64,000 nucleotides of DNA from Acidobacteriota bacterium (GTDB taxonomy: Bacteria; Acidobacteriota; Vicinamibacteria; Vicinamibacterales; CAVVIG01): positions 132,524 to 196,523 of the forward strand of contig JADZED010000080.1 of the NCBI GenBank assembly GCA_020850715.1, in the 5' to 3' direction. Numbering within the stretch: the stretch's first letter is position 1; the number at the start of each line of letters is the position of its first letter. Shown here piece by piece: positions 1 to 8,674 of this stretch. The notes below the pieces were generated by a model. That model was not told the DNA's origin, did not search any database, and saw only the letters and a list, made by a program, of their open reading frames with translations. The translations under genes and the position numbers were made by a program.

Positions 1-239
1 CGGCGTCGCGCGGGTGCCGCCCCCGTCGGGCCGCAGATCTTCTCGCGATGCCCGCGATCATCCGCGCTGCGGCGCGGGCGTCCTCTTCGTGCTCGTTCTT
101 GCGCGGCCGGCGGCGGTTTCCAGGCCGGGCCGCGGATGCCGATCGAGCGCGCAGACCGAGGCGCCCCGCATGGCCGCCGCGCGCGCCAGGCCAGCCCGAT
201 GACGCCGGCGCCGATGACGACGTCGCCGACGGAAGCCAC
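1..239 (-). pseudogene. Frameshifted N-terminal remnant of an FAD-dependent oxidoreductase
   Basis: On the minus strand a GTG at 239 opens a frame giving a Rossmann dinucleotide-binding start, DVVIGAGVIGLA (residues 6-17). The frame then breaks near 187-188, and the next frame continues the family pattern from 186 to 115 (ARAAAMRGASV followed by LDRHPRPGLET). A single missing base would restore GLA-x-ARAAAMRGASV, the usual beta-alpha-beta start of LhgO/DadA-like FAD oxidoreductases. Past about base 115 I can no longer follow the family pattern. It lies 32 bases downstream of the methyltransferase at 272-1414 on the same strand. It may be a true pseudogene or base errors at an assembly end; I cannot tell which. 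Confidence 0.5.
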
Positions 240-271
240 GAATGCCGTGAGCCCGCCAACCCGGTGGACCT

Positions 272-1414
272 TCAGGCCCGATACCCCACCGCCGCGAAAT
301 CCAGATGCGTGAACATCAGGTTGTTGAGGATCGTGGCGTTGGCGTTCACCGCGTGCGCGAGCGTCTGCAGGGCGCGCGAGGCGGCGTCGCTGCCGGCGTC
401 GATCTCGGCCGGCAGGTTGGCGAGCGTCATCTTCACCGGATCGGGCACCGGCGCGCTGTACTGGATCGTCACGCGCTCGAAGCCGCTCGCGCGGAGCAGG
501 TACTGCAGCGTGTCGGGGTGCATCGGCCGCACGTGCGTGATGTCGCGGATGTAGCTGCTGAAGAAGGCGAGCCAGCACGAGGCGTTGATCGTCTCGAGCA
601 CGATCGGCGAGCCGGGCCGGAGCACGCGCGCGGCCGTGTCGAGGAGCCGCAGCAGGTACGCCGGTTCGAGGTGTTCGACGACCTGGGTCGCGATGAGGCC
701 GCCAATCGACGCGTCGGGCAGTCGATCGAGATGCGAGAGTGCGTCGCCCTGTTCGACGACCAGGCCGCGGGCGGCCGCCGCGGCCACCATGCTGCCGTTC
801 AGGTCGACGCCGCGCGCCCGGATGCCGGCCTCCGCGAGCGCCGCCAGAAACTCGCCCCGCCCGCACCCGAGATCGAGGACATCGGCGGCGTCCTGGAAGA
901 TTGGCAGGTAGCGGCGCAGCCGGCCGGCGATCACCTCGTCGGAGCCGCGGAACTGGTCTTCGAAGGCGACGTACCTGTGGGCGTCGTCTCGTGCCGGGCC
1001 GCCCGAGCCCGGGGCTCCCGGCGTCGACATGCCCGGCGCCGCGACGCCGGCCGCCGCCGCGTCGGGGGCCGGGACGCCCGGCGTGGCGCCGCGAGGCGCC
1101 GCCGGCGGCATCGCGCGCCGGAGGACGGCGAGCTGCGTCCGCAGCGCCGCAACGGCCTCGGCGAGCGGCGCGAGCTCGTCGAGGCGCGCCTCGGCGGCTG
1201 CGGCCTGCTCGCGCTCCTTGGTTTCGACAAAGGCGGTGATCTGCTGCAGGAAGACGAGCAGCGCCGTCGCGATCCGCGAGGTCTCGTCGCGATGGGCCGG
1301 CAGGCGGTCGCCGGCCGCGGCCAGCTCGCGATCGAGCGCGGTCAGCGCATCGTTGTACTGCCGGTCGGCGTCGCGGCGCTCGCGCCGCAGCCGTTCGAGC
1401 CGGGCCGGATCCAT
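272..1414 (-). CDS. Coiled-coil class I SAM-dependent methyltransferase
   Basis: This 380-residue protein has three parts. Residues 1-105 are charged and helical with a likely coiled coil (many Arg, Glu, Ala heptads). Residues 105-145 are a Pro/Ala/Gly linker. Residues 150-380 are a Rossmann methyltransferase with motif I VLDLGCGRGEF near 180-190 and an acidic motif II (GVDLN) near 203. The region after motif I (TQVVEHLEPAYL, then VLRPGSPIVLET) is typical of methyltransferases in O-antigen and capsule loci. The coiled coil suggests oligomerisation or chain-length/capping control, as known for some chain-terminating methyltransferases; that is inference. It is divergent from the gene at 1424 with only 9 bases between starts, so its promoter must lie inside the neighbour. 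Confidence 0.85.
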   Translation of the reverse strand: MDPARLERLRRERRDADRQYNDALTALDRELAAAGDRLPAHRDETSRIATALLVFLQQITAFVETKEREQAAAAEARLDELAPLAEAVAALRTQLAVLRRAMPPAAPRGATPGVPAPDAAAAGVAAPGMSTPGAPGSGGPARDDAHRYVAFEDQFRGSDEVIAGRLRRYLPIFQDAADVLDLGCGRGEFLAALAEAGIRARGVDLNGSMVAAAAARGLVVEQGDALSHLDRLPDASIGGLIATQVVEHLEPAYLLRLLDTAARVLRPGSPIVLETINASCWLAFFSSYIRDITHVRPMHPDTLQYLLRASGFERVTIQYSAPVPDPVKMTLANLPAEIDAGSDAASRALQTLAHAVNANATILNNLMFTHLDFAAVGYRA

Positions 1415-1423
1415 GAGCGTGCC

Positions 1424-2119
1424 ATGTTATTCTGCCAGCTCCGAGAGCGGCAAATCGTGGGCGACGCCGAATTCGATGATCTCGAGTTGAACTATGCCGC
1501 CTGGCTGCCTGCCGACCGCGCCGCCGCGATCCTCGACGTCGGCTGTGGCGGGGGCCGCGTGCTGGCGTTCCTCGAATCGCGGGGCTACACGCGCGCCGAG
1601 GGGTTCGACCGGGAGGCCGGGGCGATCGACGCCGCCCGCGCGCGCGTCCGCGCACCGCTCGCGCTCGAGGACGACTGGCGCCGTTTCCTCGAGCCTCGCG
1701 CCGGCGCGTTCGATCTGATCATCTTGAAGGACGTCATCTACTACCTGCCGCGCGATCGGGTCGTCGATCACCTGCGCGAGGTTCGCGCGGCGCTGGCGCC
1801 GCACGGCCGCGTGATCGTCGAGGTGTTCAACGGCGCCGCGTACACGGGGCCGTTCGTCGCCTTGAAGGACGACGCCATTCTCTGGACGCCGACCGAGCAC
1901 ACGGTGCGCCGGTTTCTCGAACGGGCCGGCCTGTCGGTCGTCGCGCTGCGGGGGCAGCGTGCGCCCGCGCGCACGCTGCGGCGGCGGGCGTTCAACGCCG
2001 CCGGCCGGCTCTGGCGCGTCCTGCTGCGCGGCATCTACGTCGCCGAGCGCGGCTTCTCGGAGGAGAACCCGGCCATCCTGACCACGAAGATCGTCGCCGT
2101 TGCCGAGGTGCCGGGGTGA
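1424..2119 (+). CDS. Class I SAM-dependent methyltransferase
   Basis: A 231-residue methyltransferase. Motif I is ILDVGCGGGRVLAF (about residues 28-41), followed by GFDREAG as the acidic loop and DLIILKDVIYYL as the motif III/IV region. Its substrate is probably a sugar or lipid intermediate of the surrounding polysaccharide, but this cannot be read from the sequence. I chose ATG at 1424 because it gives a normal length; the frame stays open far upstream, antisense to the 272-1414 gene, but that part has no family features. Its stop overlaps the GTG start of the glycosyltransferase at 2116, so translation is coupled. Confidence 0.85.
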   Translation: MLFCQLRERQIVGDAEFDDLELNYAAWLPADRAAAILDVGCGGGRVLAFLESRGYTRAEGFDREAGAIDAARARVRAPLALEDDWRRFLEPRAGAFDLIILKDVIYYLPRDRVVDHLREVRAALAPHGRVIVEVFNGAAYTGPFVALKDDAILWTPTEHTVRRFLERAGLSVVALRGQRAPARTLRRRAFNAAGRLWRVLLRGIYVAERGFSEENPAILTTKIVAVAEVPG

Positions 2120-3360
2120 GGGTGGTCCACGTCTGGGACGCGTATGCGCCGTCGCTGTTCGACCGCACGCACCCGTACCTGCTGAGCCATCCGCCGCATG
2201 CGTCGCTGCTGCTGGCGGCGAACCTGATCGCGAACGACGCCGCGGTCCTCCCGAACACGTTCCATCTGGCCACCCGCGCGGTGGACGACGACATCCTGCC
2301 GCCGCTCTGGGTGCGCGCGCGCCGCCGGCTGCGCCGCGAGTTCGCCGAGGCGCTGCGGCGGCTGGCGCGCTCGAGCGCGGGCACGTCGATCTGGTCGGCG
2401 GCGCCGCTCACGCTGAGCCTGTTCAACCGCTTCTGCCTCGCGCACGCGCGGCCGTTCCACGGCGACCTCATCCACGCGCACTTCGGCACGACCGGCGTGA
2501 TGGCCCTGCCGTTCATCCGCGCGACCGGCCTGCCGTCGATCGTCACCTTCTACGGCGTCGACGGCAGCGCCTCGCTGCGCATCCCGCGCTGGCGCGAGAA
2601 CTTCCGCGAGATGTTCGCGCAGGTGTCGCGCGTGCTGGTGCTCTGCGACGAGGTCCGCGATCGCCTCGCCGGCGCCGGCTGTCCGCCGGAGAAGCTCGTG
2701 GTGTGGAACCTGCCGGCGGGCGTCGAGGACCATCCGTACGCGCCGCGCGACCAGGACGGCGCGCAGGTGCGCTTCCTCATCGCGGCGCGCTTCGTGGAGA
2801 AGAAGGGGCACAAGTACCTCCTCGAAGCGTTCGACACGATCGTGAAGGCCGGTCTCGACGCACGCCTGACGATGATCGGCTATGGCCCGTTCAAGCCGCA
2901 GCTCCAGGAGGCGATCGCGCGGCGCCGGCTGGCCGATCGGGTCGCGATCGTCGATACCGCGCTCGCCTCGGGTTTCGGCGCGCTCTATCGCGAGGCGCTC
3001 GCCACACACGACATCTTCGTGCTGCCGTCCACCACCGGCGTGAACGGCGACGACGAAGGCGGGCCGGCGCTCACGATGATCTGCGCGCAGGCAGCGGGGC
3101 TGCCGGCGATCTGCACGCCGTTTCCGGGCGCGGCGCGATCGGTGGACGACGGCGTCAGCGGCCTGCTCTGCCGGCAGGACGACGCGGCGTCGCTGGCGGA
3201 GCGGATGGCGTGGCTCGCCCGGCATCGCGAGGCGTGGAACGCCATCGGCAGGGCGGGGAGCGACCGCGTTCGCGCCGGCTTCTCGCTCGACGGCCAGATG
3301 GGCGCGCTGCTCGGCATCTATCAGACGGTGATCGACGAGGCGCATGGCGGCGCGCGCTGA
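2116..3360 (+). CDS. GT4-family glycosyltransferase
   Basis: A 414-residue GT-B glycosyltransferase. The N-terminal half carries the acceptor domain, including the short motif LIHAHFGTTG. The C-terminal half has the GT4 donor-site pattern: FLIAARFVEKKGHKYLLEAF, then GYGPFKPQLQ, then DDEGGPALTMICAQ (about residues 312-325), which holds the E-x7-E-like motif that binds the nucleotide sugar. It starts at GTG 2116, overlapping the previous stop, and its 3' end overlaps the flippase start at 3344. It most likely adds one sugar to the lipid-linked repeat unit that the adjacent flippase moves. Donor and linkage are unknown. Confidence 0.88.
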   Translation: MRVVHVWDAYAPSLFDRTHPYLLSHPPHASLLLAANLIANDAAVLPNTFHLATRAVDDDILPPLWVRARRRLRREFAEALRRLARSSAGTSIWSAAPLTLSLFNRFCLAHARPFHGDLIHAHFGTTGVMALPFIRATGLPSIVTFYGVDGSASLRIPRWRENFREMFAQVSRVLVLCDEVRDRLAGAGCPPEKLVVWNLPAGVEDHPYAPRDQDGAQVRFLIAARFVEKKGHKYLLEAFDTIVKAGLDARLTMIGYGPFKPQLQEAIARRRLADRVAIVDTALASGFGALYREALATHDIFVLPSTTGVNGDDEGGPALTMICAQAAGLPAICTPFPGAARSVDDGVSGLLCRQDDAASLAERMAWLARHREAWNAIGRAGSDRVRAGFSLDGQMGALLGIYQTVIDEAHGGAR

Positions 3361-4798
3361 GGGGATCGGGCGGCACCACGTCAGCGCGTTCTTCTCGGGG
3401 GGCATGCTCAGCCTCACGAGGCTCGCGACCGGATTTGTCCGGATCAAGTACGTCGCGCTGGTGCTCGGCACCGCCGGGGTCGGCTTCCTCTCGCAGGCCA
3501 CGCAGCTGCAGCTGCTCGGGATCTCGATCGCCTCGCTCTCGATGGCGGTCGGCATCATCAACCGCATGGGCGCGCTCGGCGGGGACCGGAGCCGCGAAAG
3601 CCGGCTGCTGTCGACCGCGTTCACCGCACAGACGACAATCAGCCTCACGCTGCTCGCCGGCGCGATCGTGTTCGCCGGGCCGCTGGTGCAGATGGTGTTC
3701 GGCGCGGAGGCGCTGGCGGGATCGCCGCTCGATACCCTCGACGTCGTGGCGGTGGTGTGCAGCGTGCCGCTGGCGGTGGTCGCCTCGGGGTACCTGGAAG
3801 CGGTGTTCTTCGGCGCGGGGCGGTACGACCTGTACGTGCGCGCCTCGATCTGGGCCACGCTGCTCGGCTTCGCGGCGACGATCGCGCTCATCTACGTCTG
3901 GCGGCTCCCGGGGGCGTTCTGGAGCATCTTCGCGAGCGCCGCGGTGCTGGCGGGCGCGTTCGTCCTCCACGTCCGGCGCGTGCGGCCGTTCGCCGAGCTG
4001 TTCCGCCCTGGCTTCGACCGCTCCGAGGCGAACGCGCTGGTCCGGTTCAGCATCGCCGTGCTGGTCAGCGGCGCGCTGGTGCCGACCGCGCGCCTGTGGG
4101 TGCAGCGGGCGGTGATCTCGTCGTTCGGCATCGAGGCCAACGGGCTGCTGCAGGTGCCCTTCGCCGTGAACGCCTACTACACGCCGTTTCTGACCAACGC
4201 GCTCTGGGGGCGCATGCACCCGGCGGTGACGCGTCTCGGACCGACGCCGGCGGGACGCCGCGAGCTCACGACCGGCCTGCGACTCACCATGGTGATGGCC
4301 ACCGCCGCGATTGTCGCGATCCTGTTCCTCAAGGATCTGCTGGTGCCGCTGGCCTATTCCCGGGAGTTCATGGCGGCCGCCCGCCTGCTGCCGCCGCAGC
4401 TGGTCGGCGACTTCTTCTACTTCGCCGCCTTTCCGTTCACCGTATACGCGCTCGGCCTGTCGCGGCTGCGCGTCTATCTCGCGGCCTGGGTCGGCTACTC
4501 CGCCGTGGCGGTCTCGGCGTCGTTCGTGATGATGCGCTGGGTCGGACTGGCGGGTGTGCCGATCGGCTATGGCATCGGCAACGCCATCGGGGCGCTCGTC
4601 GCATTCGGCTGGTACCTGTCGCGCCGTGACGAGGGCACCGCCGGCACTCTCGCCATTGCCGGCATCGGACTCGCGCTCGTCGTCGCGCAGGGGCTGCTCG
4701 CCTGGACCGACCGCCTCGTCCTGGTCCAGGGGCTGTTGTTCGCGGCGACCAGCGCCGGCGCGCTGGCCTGGCTGTGGAGAGCGCGCGCTGCGGGCTGA
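3344..4798 (+). CDS. wzx: Wzx-type polysaccharide flippase (MOP superfamily)
   Basis: A 484-residue integral membrane protein with about 12-14 hydrophobic segments spread over its full length and short basic loops. The start region (GGMLSLTRLATGFVRIKYVALVLGT) matches the first helix of O-antigen translocases, which begin with a G-x3-tL-x5-G-x4-rIKY pattern. Family proteins flip undecaprenyl-diphosphate-linked repeat units across the inner membrane. The start overlaps the upstream glycosyltransferase by 17 bases, so the two are made together. The window also encodes a Wzm/Wzt exporter at 27859-30150, so two export routes are encoded. The gene symbol is assigned by family only. Confidence 0.85.
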   Translation: MAARAEGIGRHHVSAFFSGGMLSLTRLATGFVRIKYVALVLGTAGVGFLSQATQLQLLGISIASLSMAVGIINRMGALGGDRSRESRLLSTAFTAQTTISLTLLAGAIVFAGPLVQMVFGAEALAGSPLDTLDVVAVVCSVPLAVVASGYLEAVFFGAGRYDLYVRASIWATLLGFAATIALIYVWRLPGAFWSIFASAAVLAGAFVLHVRRVRPFAELFRPGFDRSEANALVRFSIAVLVSGALVPTARLWVQRAVISSFGIEANGLLQVPFAVNAYYTPFLTNALWGRMHPAVTRLGPTPAGRRELTTGLRLTMVMATAAIVAILFLKDLLVPLAYSREFMAAARLLPPQLVGDFFYFAAFPFTVYALGLSRLRVYLAAWVGYSAVAVSASFVMMRWVGLAGVPIGYGIGNAIGALVAFGWYLSRRDEGTAGTLAIAGIGLALVVAQGLLAWTDRLVLVQGLLFAATSAGALAWLWRARAAG

Positions 4799-4940
4799 CG
4801 CGCCCGGGAACGCCGTCGGCGTCGCGAGCTGAAGGCCCGCGCCGCCGGCACCCTGCGGCACGTGCGGGAAGCGCGCGTCTCGTACGTGCTGACGCATCGC
4901 GGTCGCGCCGTGGGCATGCGTGTGCCGCTCGAGCACCGAT

Positions 4941-5858
4941 TCAGGACCGATCGATTGGTCTGAAGAGCCGCCGGTTGCGCAGGGTGCACGCGAAGGCGCG
5001 CTGATACCAGCCGATTGCCGCGTTCCGCACCGGCGGCGGCAGCCGGCCGGCGATCGCGGCCAGCCGCGCGCGCCAGGCGCCGCGCGGCGCGGGGTCGGAG
5101 GCGGCCTGCCACCGGGCGACGTAGTCGCTCTGCTGGAGCGCGATCCGGGAGATCGGCGCACTGGCGGTCCGGCGCGCCTGCACCATGAGAAAGGCGGGCG
5201 TCGGCGTCATGAGCGACGCGCGCGTGCCGGCGGCGGCCGGATCGGTGACCTCGTACCAGGTCTGACGCGTGCTGAGCTCTGCGCCGGGGAACGGATGCGT
5301 CACCAGCACCAGCCGCTCGAGGGCGAAGCCGTTGGCCGCGTCGAAGAGGCGGAAGAACAGCTCGGGGCTGAACTGGTAGAAGCCATGGCCGCACATGTTG
5401 TTGGCCGGCGAGGCGATGAAGAGCCTGCCGCCCGGCCTGACCATCTCCATGCAGCTGGCGACGGCGACCGGGAAGTTGAACACGTGTTCGAGCGTGCCGG
5501 CATCGATCACCGCGTCGAAGGCGGCGTGGAGCGACGAGGGCAGGGGCTGATTCAGATCGTGGACGAGCGCCGCGCCCTCGTAGGCGGAATGGTCCAGCGC
5601 GCGCAGATCTTCGACATCGAGGAACTGGCGCAGGAAGTCGTCGGCCGGACCGGCGTACTCCAGCGCGCCGCTGGCGGCGCGCCGCTCGGGCCGGTAGGTA
5701 TCGGCCAGCGATCGGAGCTCTCCGGCGGTGACGTAGAGCCGCTGGCGTCCGAGCGTGAGCGTGCGCGCGAAGGTGACGCCGCCCCGGCGCGCCTCGAGAT
5801 AGAAGGCGGCGTTACTGCCGACGATGCCCATCCGCCCCGGCGCTCCGGCGCCACCCAT
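4941..5858 (-). CDS. Methyltransferase-like protein
   Basis: A 305-residue protein (278 to 296 if a later ATG, such as 5831, is used; neither start has a clear ribosome-binding site). Residues about 95-160 form a methyltransferase-like core: AAFDAVIDAGTLEHVFNFP as the motif II/IV region and MVRPGGRLFIASPANNMCGHGFYQFSPELFFRLF after it. This matches proteins from surface-polysaccharide loci that act on a sugar or a glycolipid. The classic glycine-rich motif I is weak, so catalytic activity is not certain. The C terminus (from about 240) is basic and aromatic and may contact membrane or a partner. It diverges from gmd across a 127-base promoter region. Confidence 0.7.
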   Translation of the reverse strand: MGGAGAPGRMGIVGSNAAFYLEARRGGVTFARTLTLGRQRLYVTAGELRSLADTYRPERRAASGALEYAGPADDFLRQFLDVEDLRALDHSAYEGAALVHDLNQPLPSSLHAAFDAVIDAGTLEHVFNFPVAVASCMEMVRPGGRLFIASPANNMCGHGFYQFSPELFFRLFDAANGFALERLVLVTHPFPGAELSTRQTWYEVTDPAAAGTRASLMTPTPAFLMVQARRTASAPISRIALQQSDYVARWQAASDPAPRGAWRARLAAIAGRLPPPVRNAAIGWYQRAFACTLRNRRLFRPIDRS

Positions 5859-5891
5859 CGCGCCGGGGCACGCGCCGGCGCGACGGGTGGC

Positions 5892-5921
5892 TTGACCTCG
5901 GTTCTCGTAACCTCATAGAAT
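5892..5921 (+). promoter_or_regulatory. Sigma70-type promoter for gmd
   Basis: TTGACC (5892-5897) and TAGAAT (5916-5921) are separated by 18 bases, each one base from consensus. A transcript starting about 7 bases downstream would have a leader of roughly 57 bases before the gmd ATG at 5986. The AT-rich tract stands out sharply from the surrounding GC-rich sequence. Confidence 0.65.
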
Positions 5922-5985
5922 TGTGCGACTTGCGCGCGCCTCGCGCGCGTCGTCCAGCGCGCGCCAGGGTCGGCGCACACACGAC

Positions 5986-6981
5986 ATGTCCAAGCGGGCC
6001 ATTATCACCGGAATCACCGGACAGGACGGCTCCTATCTCGCCGAGCTCCTGCTCGCGCGGGGCTACGAGGTGGTCGGCGTGATCCGCCGCTCGAGCGCGC
6101 CGAACTACGGGCGCATCCAGCACCTGCTCGATCGCGTCACGCTGCGGCCGGCGGATCTGCTCGATCAGCTCTCGCTCATCCGTCTGGTCGACGAGGTGCG
6201 GCCGCAGGAGTTCTACAATCTCGCGGCGATGTCGTTTGTGCCGGCCTCATGGGATCAGCCGATGCTCACCGGCGAGTTCAACGCGCAGGGCGTCACGCGC
6301 GTGCTCGAGGCGATCCGGCAGGTGGATCCGGCGGTCAGGCTCTACCAGGCCTCGTCGAGCGAGATGTTCGGCAAGGTCCGCGAGATCCCGCAGACCGAGC
6401 TGACGCCGTTCTACCCGCGCAGCCCGTACGGCGTCTCGAAGGTGTTCGCCCACTACATCACGGTCAACTACCGCGAGAGCTACGATCTGTTCGCCGTGTC
6501 GGGCATGCTGTTCAACCACGAGTCGCCGCGACGCGGCCTGGAATTCGTGACGCGCAAGATCACCGACGGCGTCGCGCGCATCAAGCTGGGGCTCGCCGAT
6601 TCGCTCTCGCTCGGCAACCTCGACGCGCAGCGCGACTGGGGGTTCGCCGGCGACTACGTCCGCGCGATGTGGCTGATGCTCCAGCAGGATCGGGCCGACG
6701 ACTTCGTGATCGCGACCGGTGTCAGCCACTCGGTCCGCGACGCGGTGGAGGTCGCCTTCGGCCACGCCGGTCTGGACTGGCGCGCCTACGTGCGGCTCGA
6801 TCCGAAGCTCATTCGTCCGGCCGAAGTCGAGCACCTCGTCGGCGACAGCAGCAAGGCGCGGCGCGTGCTGGGCTGGACGCCGAGCGTCGACTTCAAAGGG
6901 CTGATCACGATGATGGTCGACGCCGACCTGGAGCGGGTGGCGGCGGCGCCGCGTCTCGCCGATCGGCTCTCGACCCCATGA
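5986..6981 (+). CDS. gmd: GDP-mannose 4,6-dehydratase
   Basis: The enzyme converts GDP-D-mannose to GDP-4-keto-6-deoxy-D-mannose, the precursor of GDP-fucose, rhamnose or perosamine. The 331-residue protein shows the extended-SDR NADP site TGITGQDG (residues 8-15), the SSSEMFG substrate loop (123-129), the catalytic Y148-x3-K152 and the Gmd hallmark [11 protein letters not shown]. The length is normal for the family. I chose ATG at 5986 because the upstream extension is Arg/Ser-rich and falls in the promoter leader. No GDP-fucose synthase is visible nearby; the epimerases at 12331 and 55338 could use its product. It is followed after 40 bases by the dehydrogenase at 7022. Confidence 0.96.
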   Translation: MSKRAIITGITGQDGSYLAELLLARGYEVVGVIRRSSAPNYGRIQHLLDRVTLRPADLLDQLSLIRLVDEVRPQEFYNLAAMSFVPASWDQPMLTGEFNAQGVTRVLEAIRQVDPAVRLYQASSSEMFGKVREIPQTELTPFYPRSPYGVSKVFAHYITVNYRESYDLFAVSGMLFNHESPRRGLEFVTRKITDGVARIKLGLADSLSLGNLDAQRDWGFAGDYVRAMWLMLQQDRADDFVIATGVSHSVRDAVEVAFGHAGLDWRAYVRLDPKLIRPAEVEHLVGDSSKARRVLGWTPSVDFKGLITMMVDADLERVAAAPRLADRLSTP

Positions 6982-7021
6982 CCCGCGTCCGTCCGCCGCG
7001 GACGCTTCCCTGCTGGACCGC

Positions 7022-8368
7022 ATGACGCAGACCCAGGCCCCGCTCCTCGAGAAGATCCAGACGCGCCGGGCGCAGATCGGCGTGATCGGCCTCGGCTACG
7101 TCGGCCTGCCGCTCGCCGTCGAATTCGCGCGCGCCGGATTTCACGTCGTCGGCTTCGACGTGGATCGGTCGAAGATCGATGCGCTGAACGGCGGGCGCAG
7201 CTACATCCCCGACGTCCCGGAGGGGGAGCTCGCAGCGGTCGTGCAGAGCGGACACTTCCGCGCGTCGGCCGACATGTCGCTCCTCGGGGCGATGGACGTG
7301 GCCGACATCTGCGTGCCGACGCCGCTGCGCAAGACCAAGGATCCGGATCTCTCCTACGTGGTGCAGGCGCTCGAAGGCGTCGCGGCGACGCTGCACGCCG
7401 GCCAGCTCGTGATCCTCGAGTCGACCACCTATCCCGGCACGACCGACGAGGTCGCGCAGCCGATGCTCGAGGCCGGCGGCCTGACCGTGGAGCGCGACTT
7501 CTTCCTGGCGTTCTCGCCCGAGCGCGTCGATCCCGGCAACCCGACCTACCTGACGCGGAACATCCCGAAGATCGTCGGCGGCCACGGCCCGCTGAGCACG
7601 CAGGCGGCGGCGGCGCTCTACGCGCAGATCGTGTCGAGGGTGGTGCCCGTCAGCTCGACCCGCGTGGCGGAGATGGTGAAGCTGCTCGAGAACACCTTCC
7701 GAGCGGTGAACATCGGGCTGGTCAACGAGATCGCGCAGATGTGCCACAAGCTCGACATCGACGTCTGGGAGGTGATCGAGGCGGCAAAGACCAAGCCGTT
7801 CGGCTTCATGCCGTTCTATCCCGGACCCGGCCTGGGCGGCCACTGCATCCCGATCGATCCCAATTACCTCTCGTGGAAGGCGCGGCAGTACGGCTTCGAG
7901 TGCCGCTTCATCGATCTCGCCAGCTACGTGAATGGTTCGATGCCCGAGTTTGTGGTGGAGCGGGTCGCCGAGGCGCTCAACGACGTCCGCAAGCCGATCA
8001 ACGGATCGCGCGTGCACCTGTACGGCATCGCGTACAAGCGCGACGTCGGCGACATGCGCGAGTCGCCGGCGCTCGACATCCTCGAGATCCTCTCCCGGCG
8101 CGGCGCGGTCGTCACCTACAGCGATCCGTACGTGCCGCGTTTCAGCCATGGCGGGCACGCGCTCGACGCCGTGCCCGAGATCGAGGCGGTCGGCCGTCCG
8201 GTCGACTGCTTCGTGGTCTGCACCGATCATTCGAGCTTCGACTGGCAGGCGCTCGTGGATACCGGCGCGCCGATCGTCGATACGCGCAACGCGCTGCGCG
8301 GCTTCAACGCGCCGACGATCGTCCGCCTCTCGGGCCGGGCGGCGCCGGCCGCAGCGGCGGCGGTCTAG
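7022..8368 (+). CDS. wbpA: UDP-N-acetylglucosamine 6-dehydrogenase (WbpA-like)
   Basis: A 448-residue UDP-sugar dehydrogenase that oxidises C6 of a UDP-sugar to the uronic acid with two NAD+. It has the Rossmann motif IGVIGLGYVGLP (residues 19-30), the central domain, and the catalytic motif GPGLGGHCIPIDP with the nucleophilic cysteine at residue 275, followed by a third domain with YGIAYKRDVGDMRESP. The GGHCIPIDPNYLSWKAR version is typical of WbpA/WecC enzymes acting on UDP-HexNAc rather than UDP-glucose. WbpB-, WbpE- and WbpD-like genes occur at 49461, 53243 and 48979, so this enzyme could supply their substrate from a separate operon. Substrate assignment is inference. Confidence 0.88.
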   Translation: MTQTQAPLLEKIQTRRAQIGVIGLGYVGLPLAVEFARAGFHVVGFDVDRSKIDALNGGRSYIPDVPEGELAAVVQSGHFRASADMSLLGAMDVADICVPTPLRKTKDPDLSYVVQALEGVAATLHAGQLVILESTTYPGTTDEVAQPMLEAGGLTVERDFFLAFSPERVDPGNPTYLTRNIPKIVGGHGPLSTQAAAALYAQIVSRVVPVSSTRVAEMVKLLENTFRAVNIGLVNEIAQMCHKLDIDVWEVIEAAKTKPFGFMPFYPGPGLGGHCIPIDPNYLSWKARQYGFECRFIDLASYVNGSMPEFVVERVAEALNDVRKPINGSRVHLYGIAYKRDVGDMRESPALDILEILSRRGAVVTYSDPYVPRFSHGGHALDAVPEIEAVGRPVDCFVVCTDHSSFDWQALVDTGAPIVDTRNALRGFNAPTIVRLSGRAAPAAAAAV

Positions 8369-8481
8369 TGCGCCGGACCCGTGATTCGTGACCCGAATCG
8401 CGGAGCACCGCGCCCGGATGGCCATGCGCGAGGAGCGAGGATACCGGGCGTGGTCGAGCGGCGAGCCACGCAGTCCGGGAG

Positions 8482-8504
8482 GCGCCGCCCGCCAAGGGCG
8501 GCGC
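8482..8504 (+). terminator. Hairpin, 9-bp perfect GC stem
   Basis: GCGCCGCCC (8482-8490) and GGGCGGCGC (8496-8504) form a perfect 9-bp stem with a 5-base loop. There is no T-run after it, so it is a candidate for weak intrinsic termination or an RNA-stabilising end for the gmd/dehydrogenase transcript. Confidence 0.45.
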
Positions 8505-8530
8505 GAATCGCCGGTCCGGGACGCTTGGAC

Positions 8531-8566
8531 GGCCTCCCGCGCGCGTGAACGTGCTCGCGGGAGGCC
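8531..8566 (+). terminator. Hairpin, 11-bp perfect stem
   Basis: GGCCTCCCGCG (8531-8541) and CGCGGGAGGCC (8556-8566) form an 11-bp perfect stem with a 14-base loop. No T-run follows. The symmetry also allows it to act on the opposite strand or as a protein-binding site; termination is the simplest reading. Confidence 0.45.
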
Positions 8567-8674
8567 GCGAACGTGGTCGTCCGGCCCGGCGTGCGGGTGG
8601 CGCCCGTGACGGGTGCCGTGCGCCCGGCGCCGGGCGGGGCTGCGCCTGGAGGGGACCCGCCCGCAGCGCTTCAG

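Larger units (their letters stand above)
8369..8674. other. 306-bp intergenic region with two hairpins
   Basis: No credible coding region is visible between the stop at 8368 and the ATG at 8675. The sequence holds two strong inverted repeats, annotated separately. I see no clear TTGACA/TATAAT pair, so I cannot place the promoter of the operon starting at 8675. An open frame from 8573 could extend the glycosyltransferase N-terminus by 34 Pro/Gly/Val-rich residues, but it runs straight on from the hairpin and looks non-coding. Confidence 0.6.

Noticed and set aside
4948-4963. Inverted repeat GACCGAT/ATTGGTC as a terminator
   Set aside because: It lies inside the 3' end of the minus-strand methyltransferase, has a 2-base loop and a G-U pair, and no T-run.
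3155-5161. Long minus-strand open frame (about 670 codons) under the flippase and glycosyltransferase
   Set aside because: Its product is Arg/Pro/Gly-rich and low in family motifs, as expected of a GC-rich antisense shadow; the plus-strand genes have clear domains.
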